Shown piece after piece: positions 44,061 to 51,921 of a DNA stretch of 64,000 nt. The position numbers and the translations under genes were made by a program. This stretch comes from Solobacterium sp. (GTDB taxonomy: Bacteria > Bacillota_I > Bacilli_A > Erysipelotrichales > Erysipelotrichaceae), in assembly GCA_017430925.1 (NCBI GenBank), contig JAFRMA010000098.1, positions 38,529 to 102,528 of the forward strand, given 5' to 3'. The notes below the pieces were generated by a model that did not search any database, was not told where the DNA came from, and saw nothing but the letters and a program-made list of their open reading frames with translations. How positions within the stretch are numbered: position 1 is the stretch's first letter; each line of letters opens with the position of its first letter.

Positions 44061-45368
44061 TTAGAAACAAGGGATCAAGGTCATGGTGATGAGTACGGAA
44101 GCGATACAGATGATCAGGGAAGGTAACCAGCCCATCTTGAGCAGGTCTTTCTGATCGTATCCGCCGAAGCCCATCATCAGAGGTACTGTAGCTGTTGCGG
44201 AAGGTGTCAGGAACGCTGTAAGGGAAGCTGCGCTGAGAAGAATCAGCGGTCCTACCGGGTTAGCGCCGAGCGCCTTACATGTAAGGATGATGATCGGAAC
44301 GAAGATGTTTCCAACAGACTGGTTCTGCATAACCTGTGTCAGCAGGAACGGGATGATGAAGAACGCAGCACCGATCACATAACTGTTATGAGTTCCGCCG
44401 AGTGCCAGAGCAAGCTTTTCACCGATCAGGTCACCAAGTCCGCATTCAACCATAGCGCCGCCGACAGACAGAGCTGCGATCAGCATCAGTACGATCATGA
44501 ACGGAACAGCATTGGTCGCTTCTTTCGGCTTCAGAACGCGTGTAACAACTTCCAGTGTAGCACCGGTCATTGCTACCTGCCAGTTGGCCAGACCAAGTTT
44601 GCTGGAGAAAATCAAGCCAAGTGTTGTCAGAGCGAACAGGAAGTAACCGAGGAATTCCTGCAGAGGAGGAAGCGGTTCCTGTTTGTTTGCACCTGTGTGC
44701 TTGGAAGAAGAAGCTGTGATCGGAACGGAAGGCTGTTCAGGCGCGAACTTCGGAGCAAGGAAGATCGAATATGCGAGAATGATGATCGCGGAGAGAATTC
44801 TTCCCTTGAACGGATCTAATAACTGCATCTGATAGTCTGTGTAGCCATAGGATTCCAGATAGCCGTTCTGGGTAGCGAATGTGGTAGCGCCTGTACCGAT
44901 CGGCAGTACATTACATGTGCCGACTGCCACAAGACCCATGGAGAAGATCGCCTTGGAAGGACTTACACCTGCCTCTTCACAGGTAGCACTCAGCATCGGT
45001 GCCATGATCGTGAATACAGCGACCGGGCTCGGAATCAGGTTGGCAAGCAGGAAGGTTACCAGCATATAACCAGCCATCATAACTGTGAAGTTACCGCCGG
45101 CAATCTTATAGACTGCGCTGGACAGTTTGTTTACTGCCTGTGTACGGTTGAAACCAGCCGCGACGATGAACATGCCGGTGATGAGCAGAACGTTCTGGTT
45201 CGCGAAGTTCGCAAGAACATTCTTTGCCGGGACGATACCGGACCATGCGGTCAGGATGATCGCGCAGAGAGCGACGACACCGTTGGTTGTTTTAAGTCTT
45301 TTTGCAGAGACATATCCGCCGATCAGGAAGACGAATAAGCCGAGACACAAATACATTTGAGTTGTCAT
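44061..45368 (-). CDS. SLC13/IT-superfamily carboxylate transporter (copy 1)
   Basis: A 435-residue polytopic permease with about 11-12 helices. SLC13/DASS features are the SPVAVFTIMAPM segment near residue 110 and the LTPSATATVPLMMG re-entrant segment near residue 390; the family moves di- and tricarboxylates or sulfate with sodium. It is a close paralogue of the transporter at 48638-49945 (same length, same start MTTQMY-CLGLFVFLIGGYV), which shows duplication. GGGGAAC lies before the ATG. It heads the operon with three hydrolases. Confidence 0.9.
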   Translation of the reverse strand: MTTQMYLCLGLFVFLIGGYVSAKRLKTTNGVVALCAIILTAWSGIVPAKNVLANFANQNVLLITGMFIVAAGFNRTQAVNKLSSAVYKIAGGNFTVMMAGYMLVTFLLANLIPSPVAVFTIMAPMLSATCEEAGVSPSKAIFSMGLVAVGTCNVLPIGTGATTFATQNGYLESYGYTDYQMQLLDPFKGRILSAIIILAYSIFLAPKFAPEQPSVPITASSSKHTGANKQEPLPPLQEFLGYFLFALTTLGLIFSSKLGLANWQVAMTGATLEVVTRVLKPKEATNAVPFMIVLMLIAALSVGGAMVECGLGDLIGEKLALALGGTHNSYVIGAAFFIIPFLLTQVMQNQSVGNIFVPIIILTCKALGANPVGPLILLSAASLTAFLTPSATATVPLMMGFGGYDQKDLLKMGWLPSLIICIASVLITMTLIPCF

Positions 45369-45435
45369 AAAGTTCCCCTTTCTTCAAATGTGTTATGGAG
45401 CTGTACACAGAGTTTTCCCAGATACTCTGCGATTT

Positions 45436-45462
45436 CTTTCACGTTTCTTTTTTGTGTGAAAG
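45436..45462 (-). promoter_or_regulatory. Inverted repeat and shared motif upstream of transporter copy 1
   Basis: CTTTCAC and GTGAAAG form a seven-base inverted repeat with a 13-base spacer. It contains the plus-strand motif CTTTTTTGTGT (45447-45457) that recurs before transporter copy 2 at a similar distance (79 and 86 bases from the start codons). Confidence 0.5.
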
Positions 45463-45472
45463 AAGTAAGTTT

Positions 45473-45491
45473 TGTTACCGCTTACAATATA
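45473..45491 (-). promoter_or_regulatory. cre-like CcpA site over the -10 region of transporter operon 1
   Basis: TGTTACCGCTTACA at 45473-45486 is a 14-base pseudo-palindrome; read on the minus strand, TGTAAGCGGTAACA fits the Bacillus cre consensus at each fixed position. A TATATT -10-like box (45491-45486) abuts it, so CcpA binding would block transcription of the operon when a preferred sugar is present. Inference: carbon catabolite repression. Confidence 0.65.
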
Positions 45492-45520
45492 CACATGCTT
45501 TATGCCGGGAAACTAATGCC

Positions 45521-45559
45521 AAAAAAAAGCCTGCTTATACAGATTCGTTATAAGTAGGC
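45521..45559 (-). terminator. Terminator overlapping the LysR gene end
   Basis: On the minus strand GCCTACTTATA pairs with TATAAGCAGGC (one mismatch) and is followed by eight T. The stem includes the last two codons and the stop codon of the LysR gene. Confidence 0.88.
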
Positions 45560-46477
45560 ATTTCCCAGGTCTTTCAGACATCTTTGTATGACCTTGTATT
45601 GTTCTGTGTTTTCAAATCCTTTCCTGCAGATCAGATATCTCCAGCTTTCTATATCCTCCTGGTCATCGAGGACAACATAATGTGACATCCCTCCTTTGGC
45701 AAACGCGATACGATCCACTCGCCCTGCAGTTAAGATATAGGATCCGACACCATTATCTGCCAGTTTCATCCTCTGGTACATATTCTCTTCTTCAACATAT
45801 ACCGGATTCAGATTATACCTGCTGCACAGCTGATCAAAGATATCCCGGCTGGCAGTTCCTTTTTTATTGACCACAAAGTGTTCATCTTTCAGATCTTGTA
45901 TATGAACTTTGAGAACTTCCCCTGAGTCATTATCTTTGATCTTTTCCAGGAGCGGTGAATTCGACGATAGATAGAAGAATGTACGCATGCGTTCTATTTT
46001 CTCATAGTGTAATTCATTGCTGAACCGGGTGACATTTAAGAATGCCACATCGAGTTTCCGGTTGATTACATCCATGTGCAGTTCATTACTCTTCCCGCCT
46101 TTTGTTTCCAGACGATACTTTGGTTCATTGGCATAAAACCACGAAAGCATCTCGCTCATATAGAGGATTGCTTGTTGTGTAGCTGTTCCGAAGAGAATTG
46201 TATTCTCATTCCTGGACTGATTCAGTTTTGTCTGTAATAAGAAATTGTCATGCAGCAGTAAGATCTCCTTCGACATCTTGTAAAAACGTTCACCGTCTTC
46301 CGTCAGAACGATCTTTTTTCCCTGCGTACGGTCAAACAAAATGATTTCGTACTCTTCTTCTGCCTTACGTATGATCCTGCTAAGTGCCGGCTGTGACACA
46401 AACAATTTCTCTGCTGCTTTATTGATACTTCCCGATTCGATCACAGTATTGATCTTTTCCAAATCTTCTATATTCAT
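45548..46477 (-). CDS. LysR-family transcriptional regulator
   Basis: A 309-residue LysR regulator. The N-terminal winged helix is INTVIESGSINKAAEKLFVSQPALSRIIRKAEEE, with the helix-turn-helix near residues 18-37; a long dimer helix and a periplasmic-binding-like effector domain follow (from about residue 90). It is flanked by the two carboxylate operons and transcribed in the same direction, with its own promoter and terminator, so it may regulate both. The small-molecule ligand is not known. Confidence 0.9.
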   Translation of the reverse strand: MNIEDLEKINTVIESGSINKAAEKLFVSQPALSRIIRKAEEEYEIILFDRTQGKKIVLTEDGERFYKMSKEILLLHDNFLLQTKLNQSRNENTILFGTATQQAILYMSEMLSWFYANEPKYRLETKGGKSNELHMDVINRKLDVAFLNVTRFSNELHYEKIERMRTFFYLSSNSPLLEKIKDNDSGEVLKVHIQDLKDEHFVVNKKGTASRDIFDQLCSRYNLNPVYVEEENMYQRMKLADNGVGSYILTAGRVDRIAFAKGGMSHYVVLDDQEDIESWRYLICRKGFENTEQYKVIQRCLKDLGNAYL

Positions 46478-46496
46478 AAAGTCACCCGTTAGTATG

Positions 46497-46526
46497 ATTA
46501 TAGTTTAACTTGAGAAATATTACCAA
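46497..46526 (-). promoter_or_regulatory. LysR gene promoter
   Basis: On the minus strand TTGGTA (46526-46521) and a perfect TATAAT (46502-46497) are 18 bases apart, 20 bases before the LysR start codon. Confidence 0.6.
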
Positions 46527-46537
46527 GGAACTGTGCA

Positions 46538-46569
46538 GAAAAAGGAAGGCACCTCTCCAGATGCATTCC
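46538..46569 (-). terminator. Terminator after the enolase-superfamily gene
   Basis: GGAATGCA and TGCCTTCC form a stem with one mismatch and a ten-base loop, followed by TTTTT on the minus strand. It separates the second transporter operon from the LysR promoter. Confidence 0.72.
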
Positions 46570-46583
46570 TCTCTTTTGTTGTA

Positions 46584-47729
46584 TTACCAGTCTTTGACAG
46601 AGTTGTCGAATGCTCTCTTGGCTGCGTTGGAGCCTCTCTCATTCAGAGGATAACGTTCTTCTGCGTCATCCGCAAGTTCAACACCGATACCAGGCTTGTC
46701 AGGAATCAGGAGACATCCGTTTTCGAAACGGAGAGGTTCCTTAACCATGGCATCTTCGGCACCGTTCAGGCAGAAACCAGGCAGTTCCTGAATACCGAGA
46801 TTCGGGATAGAAGCGCAGATCTGCAGACATGCGGCTGTGGATACAGGTCCCAGAGGATTGTGCGGGATCAACAGTACATCGTGTGCTTCCGCAAGTCCTG
46901 CGATCTTCTTGGCTGTAGTGATACCGCCAACCGCACAGACATCCGGTCTGACATACTGACATGCGTGTCTGGCCATCAGCTGTTCAAATTCTCTCAAGTT
47001 ATAGAAACGTTCGCCTGTGGAGATCGGAACTCCGATCTTGGAAGCTACTTCTGCCATCGTATCGACGTTGTCCGGTCCTACAGGGTCTTCAATGACATAC
47101 GGGAGATACGGTTCTACGGCACGTCCGAAGGCTACCGCTTCCGGAAGTGTCATCCCGCGGTGTACTTCCAGAATCAGGTCGAAGTCCCAGCCTACGGCTT
47201 CTCTGACCGCCTTGACTGTACGTACCGTCTCCTGAATACGGTTAGCGAAGAATTCATCTCTCCCGTCCTTGGAGTTTACCGGACCGTTGCAGAAGATCTT
47301 GGCAGCAGTAAAGCCCATTTCCTTGAGTTTAACGTATTCCTGAACGGTTTCTTCCAGGTTGCCGGTATGTTTCATAATGGACGCATAACATCTCACCTTG
47401 TCTCTGGTCTTTCCCCCGAGTAATTCGTATACAGGTACGCCTAATGCCTTACCCTTGATGTCCCAGAGCGCGATATCAATTGCGGAGATCGCAGCCATGA
47501 TCACAGATCCGCGGAAGTATACCGAACGGTAGAAATTCTGGTTGATATCTTCAATCATGAAGGGATCTTTTCCAATCAGGTATTCACGGAATTTCAGGAT
47601 GGTTTCTGCTGTTGCTTTCAGATAACCCCAGTTACCTGCTTCACCAAGACCTACGATTCCTTCATCGGTATAAATATGACAGAAGAGATAATGTTTCGCG
47701 TACTGAATTGTTACATCTGTAATTTTCAT
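46584..47729 (-). CDS. Enolase-superfamily dehydratase/racemase (mandelate racemase group)
   Basis: A 381-residue enzyme with the capping domain and (beta/alpha)7-barrel of the enolase superfamily. Barrel metal-site strands are ILEVHRG (near residue 200), VIEDP (near 227) and STGER (near 253); IPHNPLGPVS near residue 300 holds a catalytic histidine. This resembles sugar-acid dehydratases of the galactonate/mannonate type, but in these the first ligand is usually aspartate (D-H-G); here it is glutamate. The sugar acid is unknown. It is the third gene of the second SLC13 operon. Confidence 0.86.
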   Translation of the reverse strand: MKITDVTIQYAKHYLFCHIYTDEGIVGLGEAGNWGYLKATAETILKFREYLIGKDPFMIEDINQNFYRSVYFRGSVIMAAISAIDIALWDIKGKALGVPVYELLGGKTRDKVRCYASIMKHTGNLEETVQEYVKLKEMGFTAAKIFCNGPVNSKDGRDEFFANRIQETVRTVKAVREAVGWDFDLILEVHRGMTLPEAVAFGRAVEPYLPYVIEDPVGPDNVDTMAEVASKIGVPISTGERFYNLREFEQLMARHACQYVRPDVCAVGGITTAKKIAGLAEAHDVLLIPHNPLGPVSTAACLQICASIPNLGIQELPGFCLNGAEDAMVKEPLRFENGCLLIPDKPGIGVELADDAEERYPLNERGSNAAKRAFDNSVKDW

Positions 47730-47746
47730 TGTAATTTTCCTTTCTC

Positions 47747-48634
47747 TTATAACAGACTTCGGATAAATCTTTTATGTAATTCCAGAGCTTCTTCCCACTC
47801 TCCGTTACGGTTGATCGTGAAACCGTGCATGGAATTCCGGAATCTTCTCCAGGTTACTGCTGTACCTGCTTTGGCGATCTGGTTTGCGAATGTTTCGCCT
47901 TCTTCGCGGAGTGTATCCGTTCCGGCAGTGACAACCAATGTTTCCGGGAATGCTGCGAGGACTTCATCCGGCAGCAGGATGGGTGAAGCGAGTTCATCGA
48001 TACACTGCTCTGGTTCCATATATAATTCAAGATAATTATATTCCATCAGAGCTCTTGCGGTACGGCGTTCATCCTTGTAATCCTCTTGATTTAATTTCAC
48101 GAAAGGATTGATACGCTGATCCGCGGGGATATAGTCCAGGATGAGACCTCTGACATGGAAGGCCGGTTCTCTTTCATTCAGCGCCAGAGCACCGCAGGCA
48201 AGATTACTTCCGGCACTGTGACCAAGCAGGAAGATCTTTTCCTTGTCAAAACCGTATTCCTCCGCGTGTTCACAGGCGTATTTCGTAATATCGTATGCTT
48301 CATAGACCGCTGCCGGGAACGGATATTCCGGAGCCAGAACATAATCGACATCCCATACGGTTGCTCCAAAGTACTCTGCCATTTCACTGCAGTATACTGT
48401 ATCACGGTCAGCCCTTCCCTTGATGAATCCGCCGCCGTGCAAGTTGATAAATAACGGACGATTCTTTTCTCCCTTTGTGCCGTCAAAGATATACGTGTCT
48501 GTACCTCTTTCATTTGCCGGAAGTAATTGACGAACCGGCTGTACAGGCAGTGCAGCCAGTATTGCCGGATCAACCGGGCGGAAGGCTCCGGCTTTACGGC
48601 ACCTTTCCGCCAGTTGGATCTTATATTCATTCAT
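47747..48634 (-). CDS. Alpha/beta hydrolase, HSL-type esterase
   Basis: A 295-residue carboxylesterase of the hormone-sensitive lipase family. HGGGFIKGRADRD (near residue 65) gives the oxyanion hole, LLGHSAGSNLACG the nucleophile serine (near residue 142), and VVTAGTDTLREE and SMHGFTI the acid and histidine. No signal peptide, so cytosolic. Its ATG follows the transporter stop after three bases, which implies translational coupling. It would hydrolyse an ester brought in by the transporter. Confidence 0.9.
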   Translation of the reverse strand: MNEYKIQLAERCRKAGAFRPVDPAILAALPVQPVRQLLPANERGTDTYIFDGTKGEKNRPLFINLHGGGFIKGRADRDTVYCSEMAEYFGATVWDVDYVLAPEYPFPAAVYEAYDITKYACEHAEEYGFDKEKIFLLGHSAGSNLACGALALNEREPAFHVRGLILDYIPADQRINPFVKLNQEDYKDERRTARALMEYNYLELYMEPEQCIDELASPILLPDEVLAAFPETLVVTAGTDTLREEGETFANQIAKAGTAVTWRRFRNSMHGFTINRNGEWEEALELHKRFIRSLL

Positions 48635-48637
48635 TTC

Positions 48638-49945
48638 TTAGAACGCAGGGATCAGTGTCATCGTGCAGACAACAGAGACGATGCAGATGATCAGAGAAGG
48701 TAACCAGCCCATCTTGAGCAGGTCTTTCTGGTCGTATCCGCCGGCACCCATCATCAGAGGTACGGTAGCTGTCGCAGACGGTGTCAGGAACGCTGTCAGG
48801 CAGGCAGCCTGCAGAAGTACCAGCGGTCCTATCGGGTTACAACCAAGAGACTTACAGGTCAGGATGACGATCGGGATAAAGATATTCTGTACAGACTGGT
48901 TCTGCATGAATTGTGTCAGGATGAACGGAATGATGAAGAATGCCGCGCCGATCACATAACCATTACGTGTTCCGCCGAGTGCACTTGCCAGAGCATTTCC
49001 AATTAAGTCACCAAGTCCGCAGGAAACCATTGCGCCGCCAACAGACAGAGCTGCGATCAGCATGAGAACGATCATGAATGGAACTGCGTTTGTGGCTTCT
49101 TTCGGAGTAAGAACGCCGGTAACGATTTCAAGAACAGCACCGGTCATGGCAACCTGCCAGTTCGCAAGACCAAGCTTGGATGCGAAGACGAGTCCGAGTG
49201 TTGTCAGAGCGAACAGGAAGTAACCGAGGAATTCCTGAGTCGGAGGAAGAGCTTCTTTTTCCGCTGCGCCTCTGCCTTTTCCGTTTGATCCTTCGATCGG
49301 GTTTGTCGGCTGATCGGGTGATGTTTTCGGAGCGATGAAGATTGCGTAGAGGATAATGATAACTGCAGAGAGAATACGTCCCTTAAACGGATCTAACAGT
49401 TGCATTGCATATTCTGTATAACCATAAGATTCCAGGTAACCGTTATTTGTTGCGAACATGACAGCACCGCTTCCGATAGGAAGAACACCACAGGTTCCGA
49501 CAACAACAAGACCCATCGCAAACATTGCCTTGGAAGGACTTACACCAGCTGCTTCACAGCTTGCGGCCAGCATCGGAGAGAGGATCGTGAATACAGCTAC
49601 CGGGCTGGGAATCAGGTTGGAAAGCAGGAAGGTAACGAGCAGGTAACCAGCCATCATGACCGTGAAGTTACCGCCGGCGATCTTGAGAACGAGATTGGAT
49701 AATTTCTTGACCGCCTGGGTTCTGTTGAAGCCTGCCGAGACGATGAACATGCCGGTGATCAGCAGTACGTTGGCATTCGCGAAGTTTCCGAGAACCTGTT
49801 TCGGATCAACTAATCCGGACCATGCAGTGAGGATGATCGCGCACAGGGCAACGACTCCGTTGGTTGTGTGAAGCTGTTTAGCGAAGACATATCCGCCGAT
49901 TAAGAATACGAACAAACCTAAGCAGATATACATTTGAGTTGTCAT
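48638..49945 (-). CDS. SLC13/IT-superfamily carboxylate transporter (copy 2)
   Basis: A 435-residue permease, paralogous to copy 1 at 44061-45368 along its whole length: the SPVAVFTILSPM and LTPSATATVPLMMG segments are almost unchanged; differences concentrate in the soluble central loop near residue 220. The ATG at 49945 has an AAAGGGG site; an open frame upstream to 50104 has no support. It heads the operon with the HSL-type esterase and the enolase-superfamily enzyme. Substrate unknown. Confidence 0.9.
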   Translation of the reverse strand: MTTQMYICLGLFVFLIGGYVFAKQLHTTNGVVALCAIILTAWSGLVDPKQVLGNFANANVLLITGMFIVSAGFNRTQAVKKLSNLVLKIAGGNFTVMMAGYLLVTFLLSNLIPSPVAVFTILSPMLAASCEAAGVSPSKAMFAMGLVVVGTCGVLPIGSGAVMFATNNGYLESYGYTEYAMQLLDPFKGRILSAVIIILYAIFIAPKTSPDQPTNPIEGSNGKGRGAAEKEALPPTQEFLGYFLFALTTLGLVFASKLGLANWQVAMTGAVLEIVTGVLTPKEATNAVPFMIVLMLIAALSVGGAMVSCGLGDLIGNALASALGGTRNGYVIGAAFFIIPFILTQFMQNQSVQNIFIPIVILTCKSLGCNPIGPLVLLQAACLTAFLTPSATATVPLMMGAGGYDQKDLLKMGWLPSLIICIVSVVCTMTLIPAF

Positions 49946-50278
49946 AGTGTCCCCTTTCTGTCTATTCAGACTTTCTTGACGACTACAATTTATCGTTGTC
50001 TCAGACAATACGAAATTCTTATCTTCTGCACTTTTTTGTGTAACTTTCCGTTTCATTCTTTTCAAAAGAGCGGATGATCGTTGTTTCTTTCTTGTTTTAT
50101 CCAAACATTTTACCTGTCATTGTGTGTTTTCACTTATAATAAAATTGTCTGATAAAAGGCTTATCATGCCTGTATTATCGCGATAGTAACAATCATTTCT
50201 GCATTCTTCCGCAAAATGACTCAGTAAACTGCCGAAATATTCCCACAGGGAAAATGTTTGGATAAGGAGAAAAAAAAG
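49946..50278. promoter_or_regulatory. Divergent region between transporter copy 2 and the AraC gene
   Basis: This 333-base gap holds the motif CTTTTTTGTGT (50031-50041) shared with transporter copy 1, a perfect five-base inverted repeat TTGTC-TCA-GACAA (49996-50008), a TATAAT (50135-50140) facing the AraC gene, and a small palindrome TATCGCGATA. An open frame on the minus strand at 50117-50596 is a shadow of the AraC gene. No RNA gene is seen. Confidence 0.5.
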
Positions 50279-51211
50279 ATGGCTGAAAACCGCTATAAAA
50301 TGTCCTGGCCGAAAGACAATCTGTATGTAGAAGTCTATGTGCATCAGGTACAGAGCTTCCGTTATCACTGGCATGATGATGACTTTGAACTGAATATCCT
50401 CCTGCAGGGCAAGCAGCACTTCTATCAGGGAACCGATCTTTATCATCTGGAAGAAGATGACGTTGTACTGGTCAATCCCAACCTCGGCCATGCGTCTTAC
50501 TGTGATCCGGAGGGAACGATTGCCTTTGTGCTGCATTTCTCTTCTCTGGCTTTTAGACCGTTTGTTAAGAAAGGTCAGTCTCTGCGGTTTACACACTGTC
50601 TATCCGATTCCTCAAGCAGACAAAATCCTTCGTACAAGAGGATACGGATGTTTGCGGCACAGATCCTTCAGTATTTATCTCTGAATGACGCGTATTCTCA
50701 GTATATGGCCAAAGCCAGTATGGAAATGTTGATCGGTACATTGTGCACGATGTTCAAATCCGAGATCGTTGAGTCCGGTACTCAGGAAAACGAAGAAACC
50801 CATCGTATCCTGCGTACGGTGCTCGAGTATATTGAAAAACACTATCAAGAGAAGATATCTCTGGAAGATATCGCCGGTCTTACGGGATATAACCGTACGT
50901 ATATTTCCACGTTATTCCATCAGACTCTGGGAATACGTTTCTATGATTATCTGATTCGTCTTCGTCTTCAGAAAGCCATACAGGATTTAACCACTACAGA
51001 TAAACCCCTGACAGAGATTGCGCTGACGCATGGCTTTTCCGATCTGAAATCCTTTAACGCAAGATTTAAGGACATGTTAAAGATACTTCCCTCCGAATAC
51101 AGGAATAAAATCATTACCGGCATCACTCCTTCCCAGTACTGGGATATCCAGGCAATACCTGTAAATGACCCGCTGATCCGGGAAAAACTTATGTCTTATA
51201 TGAGTCTGTAA
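50279..51211 (+). CDS. AraC-family transcriptional regulator
   Basis: A 310-residue regulator. The N-terminal cupin sensor has HWHDDDFELNILLQG (near residue 30) and LVNPNLGH; the C-terminal double helix-turn-helix has KISLEDIAGLTGYNRTYISTLFHQ and the second helix at IALTHGFSDLKSFNARFKD. Ribosome site AAGGAG lies eight bases before the ATG at 50279; a TTG start at 50258 would lie upstream of that site. It is divergent from transporter copy 2 and probably regulates that operon, judged by position. Confidence 0.9.
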   Translation: MAENRYKMSWPKDNLYVEVYVHQVQSFRYHWHDDDFELNILLQGKQHFYQGTDLYHLEEDDVVLVNPNLGHASYCDPEGTIAFVLHFSSLAFRPFVKKGQSLRFTHCLSDSSSRQNPSYKRIRMFAAQILQYLSLNDAYSQYMAKASMEMLIGTLCTMFKSEIVESGTQENEETHRILRTVLEYIEKHYQEKISLEDIAGLTGYNRTYISTLFHQTLGIRFYDYLIRLRLQKAIQDLTTTDKPLTEIALTHGFSDLKSFNARFKDMLKILPSEYRNKIITGITPSQYWDIQAIPVNDPLIREKLMSYMSL

Positions 51212-51227
51212 CCAGCCAGATATACGT

Positions 51228-51896
51228 ATGAAAAAGAATCTGATCTTAGCTGTATTATTACCGGTTATCGGTGTATCTGTCATGATGTATATCGAAGCGG
51301 TGATCAAGCCGGTATATCTGTACAAGAGTCTTCTGAAGATCTTTGTCTTTTCTTCTGTAGCTGTGATCTATTCCCTGGTAACGAAAGAAAAGATTATAGA
51401 TCTGATCCGTATACGGAAGAGATTGCCCTCCCGCAAACTGATTCTGGCCATGATCTTTGTCTATCTGTTTATTCTCTGTGTGTACTTCTTATTACATGAT
51501 CGTATTGATTTATCCAATATCAGGAATAGTCTTCTGGCCAAGGAAGGCTTGACCAGAGATAACTTTATCTTTATCTTCTCCTATATCATCGTGATCAATT
51601 CTTTTCTGGAAGAGGCTTTGTTCCGGGGTTTTCTCTATACGGTTTTTGCGGACCGGAATCATCCTGTATCCGGGGCGGTATTCAGCAGTCTGTTGTTTGC
51701 GGTCTACCACCTGGGAATCGTGTTTACCTGGTTTGATCCGCTGATCTTGATTCTGTGTATCACAGGGCTCGCCGGGACAGGATTATTCCTGCAGTATATC
51801 TGTATCAGGGAAGATAATCTGTTCGCCTGCTGGTTTGTGCATGCGTGTGCGAATCTGGCAATCAATACCATCGGCGCATTCATGATCCTCCAATAA
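51228..51896 (+). CDS. CPBP-family intramembrane metalloprotease
   Basis: A 222-residue membrane protein with about six or seven helices. The active-site motifs are INSFLEEALFRGFLY (EExxxR type, near residue 127), a histidine in FAVYHLGIVF and WFVHACANLAIN near the end, the CPBP/Abi pattern. Such proteins process prenylated or peptide substrates in the membrane, or confer immunity. It begins 16 bases after the AraC stop and may be in one operon with it. Confidence 0.88.
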   Translation: MKKNLILAVLLPVIGVSVMMYIEAVIKPVYLYKSLLKIFVFSSVAVIYSLVTKEKIIDLIRIRKRLPSRKLILAMIFVYLFILCVYFLLHDRIDLSNIRNSLLAKEGLTRDNFIFIFSYIIVINSFLEEALFRGFLYTVFADRNHPVSGAVFSSLLFAVYHLGIVFTWFDPLILILCITGLAGTGLFLQYICIREDNLFACWFVHACANLAINTIGAFMILQ

Positions 51897-51897
51897 A

Positions 51898-51921
51898 AAA
51901 CCAGAGATTTCTCTCCGGTTT
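51898..51921. terminator. Bidirectional terminator
   Basis: AAACC-A-GAGA pairs with TCTC-C-GGTTT around a four-base loop, with an A run before it. It ends both the CPBP gene and the ABC transporter gene. Confidence 0.7.

Noticed and set aside
49946..50104. N-terminal extension of transporter copy 2
   Set aside because: The extension is highly basic, lacks a ribosome site, and the ATG at 49945 matches the start of the paralogue.
50117..50596. 159-codon minus-strand frame
   Set aside because: It lies opposite the AraC gene, whose sequence is clearly coding on the plus strand.
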